A DNA stretch of 8,808 nucleotides from Granulosicoccaceae bacterium (GTDB lineage Bacteria; Pseudomonadota; Gammaproteobacteria; Granulosicoccales; Granulosicoccaceae): contig JALZUX010000346.1 of NCBI GenBank assembly GCA_023301405.1, positions 1 to 8,808 on the forward strand, read 5' to 3'. The notes under the pieces were generated by a model. That model searched no databases. It had not been told where the DNA came from and saw nothing but the letters and a program-made list of their open reading frames with translations. Of this stretch, positions 5,543-8,808 are shown in pieces; position 1 is the first letter of the stretch; each line of letters opens with the position of its first letter. Position numbers and translations under genes: made by a program.

Positions 5543-7527
5543 GCTTGTTGACGCCACTGTTCCTGTTTGGACTATTAGCCGTAATCATACCGTGGTGGCT
5601 CCACCGCTTAAGCTCTAATAACCCGCCATTGCAGGATTTCGGCTCAAGCATGTTTCTGGAAAAATCAGAGACAATGTCCAGCAAGCAAACCAAAGTCCGT
5701 TACCGTAAACTGCTGAGCCTCAGAGTGTTAATGCTAGGCCTGTTGGCGCTGCTATTTGCTGAGCCAGTAATCAACGGCATTAAGCTTCCCGGAGTCAGTA
5801 GCAACAGACACTTATTAATTATTGACACATCATTGTCACAAAACCACACGACACGCTGGCAACGGTCACAGACCCTTGCACAAGACATCCTGAACGCGAC
5901 TCCTGCTAACGAAGAAATATCAGTGATCTCCGCCGGCGCCAGGATAGAGCAATCAGCAGGTATCGACTCTGATGATTTATCGCTAGACGCAGCGCGAACA
6001 CACCTGGCTGCACTTCAGCCGGGACTCGGGCGCTTGGACTACACGCGTATCGCCAGCGCCGTCAGCAGCCTGGTAAAAGAAAGCCGCCTGCCGGTCATTG
6101 TTCACTTTGTCAGTGACATGCAAAAATCAGCTATGCCGGAAAAATTCGCAAACCTTACTATCGACGGCATAAGTGAACTGAAGCTTTATTCAAGCGCTGA
6201 ACTCACTGATAGCAATATTTCTGTGAGCGCTCAGGTTGACTACGCTGCCGATCGAACCGCTGATTTATCGGCGGTGATCAATAACTACAGCAGTGCTGAT
6301 ATCACCAGACAACTAAACATCAGCACCCAAAATAATGTACTCGATACCGTCACCGTTAACGTAGCGGCCGGCACAAGTAAAGTTCAACAATTCACCGGTC
6401 TGGACACCAGTGAAGCAAACGGAATATTAACTATTACTCTCAGCCCTAACGACGATCTACCCATCGACGACACCTGGACGCTTGCGGTGCCAGATGGCGA
6501 ACGCTCTGAAATCTCAGTGGTGAATGGCACCACCACAAGCATCGCTAACAAGTACGTCACCGCTGCTGTCGAGTCCGATCCACGTTACCGAAATAGACAA
6601 GTAGCCGCCGATAATTTATCCGCTAGCGATGCAGGTGCGTTTGTCATCGTGCCTGATGCATCGGTACTTTCTGACAGAGCGGCCAGTCGACTGCGGCAAT
6701 ATATCAGTGACGGCGGCAGCGCACTGGTGATGGTAGGTAACACACCACACGGAACACAAATGCGTAGGCTACTTGGCATAACAGCAGCAACAACTGGTTT
6801 TTCCACCGACGCGCCAGCCACCGAGCTACAACCTCAAAGCGTAGCTAAAATTGACCCAACGCACCCGCTCGCCAATGGCCTGGCGAGCAACTGGCGTACG
6901 GTATCACTTCTACGCCACCTACCACTGAGCACTTCTGACACAGACCGACGGATCATAGATTTAGGTGATGGCTCACCACTATTGATTGAACGACCCCTGG
7001 GAGACGGAAAGGTTTTAGTGTTGGCAAGCGCACTTGACGTATCGTGGAACAGCTTGGCGATAGAACCTTTGTTTGTCGCTTTCATTATTCGATCCATCGA
7101 GTACTTATCAGGCGACACCACAACCAACCCTTACCGCTCTGTGGGCGACACCATCAGCTTACCACCCGGCACCCAAATACAAACCCCGCAAGGCGTGCCA
7201 ATGCGTGCCATAGAACAACTGGCCAACAAGGGTTCAGTCGTTTTAGAAACACCTGGCGTCTACTCTATACAAAGCGCGTCTGGAAAAAAAACACTATCAG
7301 TCAATTCAGACCCGCTTGAGTCCAACATTACAACAATCAGTGATGATTCAAAAACAAAGTGGCTTAACCTCACAGCCGTCAAAGCAACTGAAACCACAGC
7401 TACCACTGACACAAAACAAAACACTAACAAGGGATTCTGGCGCTGGTTACTGCCGCTACTTGCCATTATAGTGCTGATCGAATCTCTGTTCAGCCACCGC
7501 CACTTATTGATTAAACGAGGCGCTTAA
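5539..7527 (+). CDS. BatA-type membrane protein with VWA and GATase-like domains
   Basis: The product is 662 residues. The N-terminus is a BatA/aerotolerance-regulator-type region with two hydrophobic segments, at about 3-22 (LTPLFLFGLLAVIIPWWLHRL) and 58-76 (LRVLMLGLLALLFAEPV). A VWA-like domain follows. HLLIIDTSLS (residues 91-100) gives the D-x-S-x-S motif (Asp96, Ser98, Ser100), Thr169 may be the second MIDAS motif, and FVSD ends in Asp193, so the metal site looks complete. Residues about 210-320 look like a beta-rich domain. Residues about 323-525 look like a GATase-like alpha/beta fold: GAFVIVPDASVLSDRAASRL, then YISDGGSALVMVGN, and later GDGKVLVLASALDVSWNSLA. No nucleophile Cys is visible there, so it is probably a binding domain. 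A final membrane helix lies at about 633-651 with a short basic tail. The central domains are therefore probably periplasmic. It overlaps the small ORF by 4 bases. BatA-like proteins are usual MoxR-cluster members; exact function is unknown. Confidence 0.88.
   Translation: MSLLTPLFLFGLLAVIIPWWLHRLSSNNPPLQDFGSSMFLEKSETMSSKQTKVRYRKLLSLRVLMLGLLALLFAEPVINGIKLPGVSSNRHLLIIDTSLSQNHTTRWQRSQTLAQDILNATPANEEISVISAGARIEQSAGIDSDDLSLDAARTHLAALQPGLGRLDYTRIASAVSSLVKESRLPVIVHFVSDMQKSAMPEKFANLTIDGISELKLYSSAELTDSNISVSAQVDYAADRTADLSAVINNYSSADITRQLNISTQNNVLDTVTVNVAAGTSKVQQFTGLDTSEANGILTITLSPNDDLPIDDTWTLAVPDGERSEISVVNGTTTSIANKYVTAAVESDPRYRNRQVAADNLSASDAGAFVIVPDASVLSDRAASRLRQYISDGGSALVMVGNTPHGTQMRRLLGITAATTGFSTDAPATELQPQSVAKIDPTHPLANGLASNWRTVSLLRHLPLSTSDTDRRIIDLGDGSPLLIERPLGDGKVLVLASALDVSWNSLAIEPLFVAFIIRSIEYLSGDTTTNPYRSVGDTISLPPGTQIQTPQGVPMRAIEQLANKGSVVLETPGVYSIQSASGKKTLSVNSDPLESNITTISDDSKTKWLNLTAVKATETTATTDTKQNTNKGFWRWLLPLLAIIVLIESLFSHRHLLIKRGA
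7517..7520 (+). promoter_or_regulatory. Ribosome binding site of the DUF4175-like gene
   Basis: GAGG lies 8 bases before ATG 7529 and inside the last codons of the BatA-type gene. The ATG follows directly after its stop, so translation is probably coupled. Confidence 0.6.
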
Positions 7528-7528
7528 C

Positions 7529-8808
7529 ATGACCATAAATAAACGCGGCCGCGTTAATTACCAGCAGCGCTTTGATCAATACCTGAGTCAGTACCGCAGT
7601 CGCTCACGGTCAAAAAATGTCGCCGTCACCGTTGGCGCAGTAATCTTTGCTGCTGTAACAATTTCACTGTTTACTGCGGTGCTGGCAGATACTCTGGCGT
7701 ACTCCAACTGGCTGTATTATCCCGCCAGAGCATTACTTCTCATTAGCTTCATCTGCTTGCTGGTTTACTTATTCTGGAACCCACGCAAGCACCTAAAAGC
7801 CAATGAAGGTGCATCACACATTGAAGCCTCTATACCTGCTTTTGAAGGACGCGCAGAAACCTATATTGACATGAAGCGGCGCAACATCAATTCACCGTTC
7901 GTCACATTACTTGCCAAAGATGCATCAAAACGTGCGGCCGGCACACCAGTTAAAACCTTATTTCCCACCTCGGAAATACTAGGCCCTATTGTGGCGGGCT
8001 CGGGTCTGTTAATGATGGCGGCGTGGTTATTCACTGCAATACCCGGTGAGTGGCGTGCAGGCATGCAGCACTTGTGGTTTGGCTGGTATCAGTCCGACAT
8101 TCTACCGGACCGTTCAATTGCCATAACCCCCGGAGACACAAAAATCAGGTTGGGTGACAGCCTGGTGGTAAACGCGAATGCACAAGGCTTTGACACTGAT
8201 CTAGCGCAGTTACACATAAAACGACTAACGGTAAATAGTGCACAGGAAACCGTTAGTAATGCCACGGATGACTGGCAAGTTGTCGAGATGAATCGACAGC
8301 CAGACGGCGGCTTTGACTTTACCTTGTATGGCGTTAGCGACCCACTTGAGTACTATGTGACTTCAGCCTTTACCAAAAGCGAACGCTACAACGTTGAAGT
8401 GGTCATTCCACCCAAGGTCGAGAACATTGAGCTCAGTTATCAATTCCCCGACTGGACAAACCGCGAGCCGGTGACTGTTGCCAAAGGCGATAACATTGCT
8501 GCTGTCGAAGGTACTCTGGTCAGCTTGTTAATAAAGACTGATAAACCGTTAACGCATGGTGAACTCATTTTAAATGAGAGCGCCAGCGATCTGCAGCTTT
8601 CATCAGAATTGCATTATGCAGGTAGCATTACAGTAGGTAACGAAAATGGCAAATACCAGATAGCTGAATTGCTTGGAGATGATCGGATCATGCTGACGGA
8701 CGAATACACTATCACCGTCACCGATGATGTAGAACCGACCATATCCTTCACTAAACCCGGTGGAGACTTGAGTGCCACCGCCATTGAAGAAGTCACCATC
8801 GCAGCAAC
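7529..8808 (+). CDS. N-terminal part of a large membrane protein resembling the DUF4175 type (3' truncated by window)
   Basis: The frame is open from ATG 7529 to the window edge, giving 426 residues without a stop. ATG 7529 is one base past the BatA-type stop and has GAGG 8 bases upstream. The basic N-terminus (RFDQYLSQYRSRSRSKN) precedes two hydrophobic segments, at about 31-53 and 64-83. A third segment lies at about 149-170. After HLWFGWYQSD (181-190) the protein turns into beta-rich, probably periplasmic Ig-like domains: ITPGDTKIRLGDSLVVNANA (199-218), then YVTSAFTKSERYNVEVVIPP, IELSYQFPDWTNREPVTV, and DEYTITVTDDVEPTISFTKP (391-410). From memory of MoxR-cluster proteins, three membrane segments followed by this 'PG...+.GD.v.v.A' and 'D.Y.i.v.DD..P' pattern fits the DUF4175-like proteins that follow BatA genes. 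They often continue into a coiled-coil region, here beyond the edge. Family assignment is moderate because most of the protein is missing. Confidence 0.75.
   Translation, partial: MTINKRGRVNYQQRFDQYLSQYRSRSRSKNVAVTVGAVIFAAVTISLFTAVLADTLAYSNWLYYPARALLLISFICLLVYLFWNPRKHLKANEGASHIEASIPAFEGRAETYIDMKRRNINSPFVTLLAKDASKRAAGTPVKTLFPTSEILGPIVAGSGLLMMAAWLFTAIPGEWRAGMQHLWFGWYQSDILPDRSIAITPGDTKIRLGDSLVVNANAQGFDTDLAQLHIKRLTVNSAQETVSNATDDWQVVEMNRQPDGGFDFTLYGVSDPLEYYVTSAFTKSERYNVEVVIPPKVENIELSYQFPDWTNREPVTVAKGDNIAAVEGTLVSLLIKTDKPLTHGELILNESASDLQLSSELHYAGSITVGNENGKYQIAELLGDDRIMLTDEYTITVTDDVEPTISFTKPGGDLSATAIEEVTIAA

Noticed and set aside
6867..6888. Perfect 7-base inverted repeat (GCTCGCC / GGCGAGC) with an 8-base loop
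   Set aside because: It lies inside the BatA-type coding region and has no T run after it, so it is not a credible terminator.

Overview
The window is a dense, single-strand stretch (all genes on +) of a MoxR-type chaperone/VWA gene cluster. The base composition looks near 50% GC. The codon use, Shine-Dalgarno-like sites and family content fit a Gram-negative bacterium, most likely a gammaproteobacterium and perhaps a marine one. That placement is an inference from protein style, not from any marker gene. There are no rRNA, tRNA, mobile-element, CRISPR or phage features, and no intergenic gap longer than about 80 bases. No internal promoter or terminator is evident, so the window reads as the interior of one long operon.

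Layout: (1) 1-327, the C-terminal end of a membrane-anchored protein resembling the glutamine-amidotransferase-like/VWA proteins of MoxR clusters. (2) 324-1229, an exported caspase-fold (C13/legumain-like, clan CD) protein with the His motif, but with Ser where the catalytic Cys is expected. It also has an EF-hand-like loop and a C-terminal coiled coil. (3) 1216-3498, an exported TPR - HExxH metallopeptidase - TPR protein. (4) 3495-4499, a MoxR AAA+ ATPase starting at TTG. (5) 4512-5462, a DUF58 protein with a VWA-like MIDAS. (6) 5465-5542, a possible 25-residue ORF that overlaps the next start. (7) 5539-7527, a BatA-type membrane protein with a VWA domain and a GATase-like domain. (8) 7529 to the right edge, the first 426 residues of a large membrane protein resembling the DUF4175 type.

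How the parts may work together: MoxR ATPases are known to act with VWA-domain partners, and MoxR, DUF58 and BatA-like genes are commonly adjacent. Here the cytoplasmic ATPase and DUF58 protein sit between membrane proteins with periplasmic VWA, GATase-like and Ig-like regions. Upstream are two exported proteins of peptidase folds, one apparently lacking its nucleophile and one with an intact zinc site. Start/stop overlaps (ATGA, TTGA, 14 bases) join most genes, which suggests coupled translation in fixed ratios. A role in envelope protein maturation or quality control is a reasonable inference, but nothing in the sequence proves the substrate or pathway.
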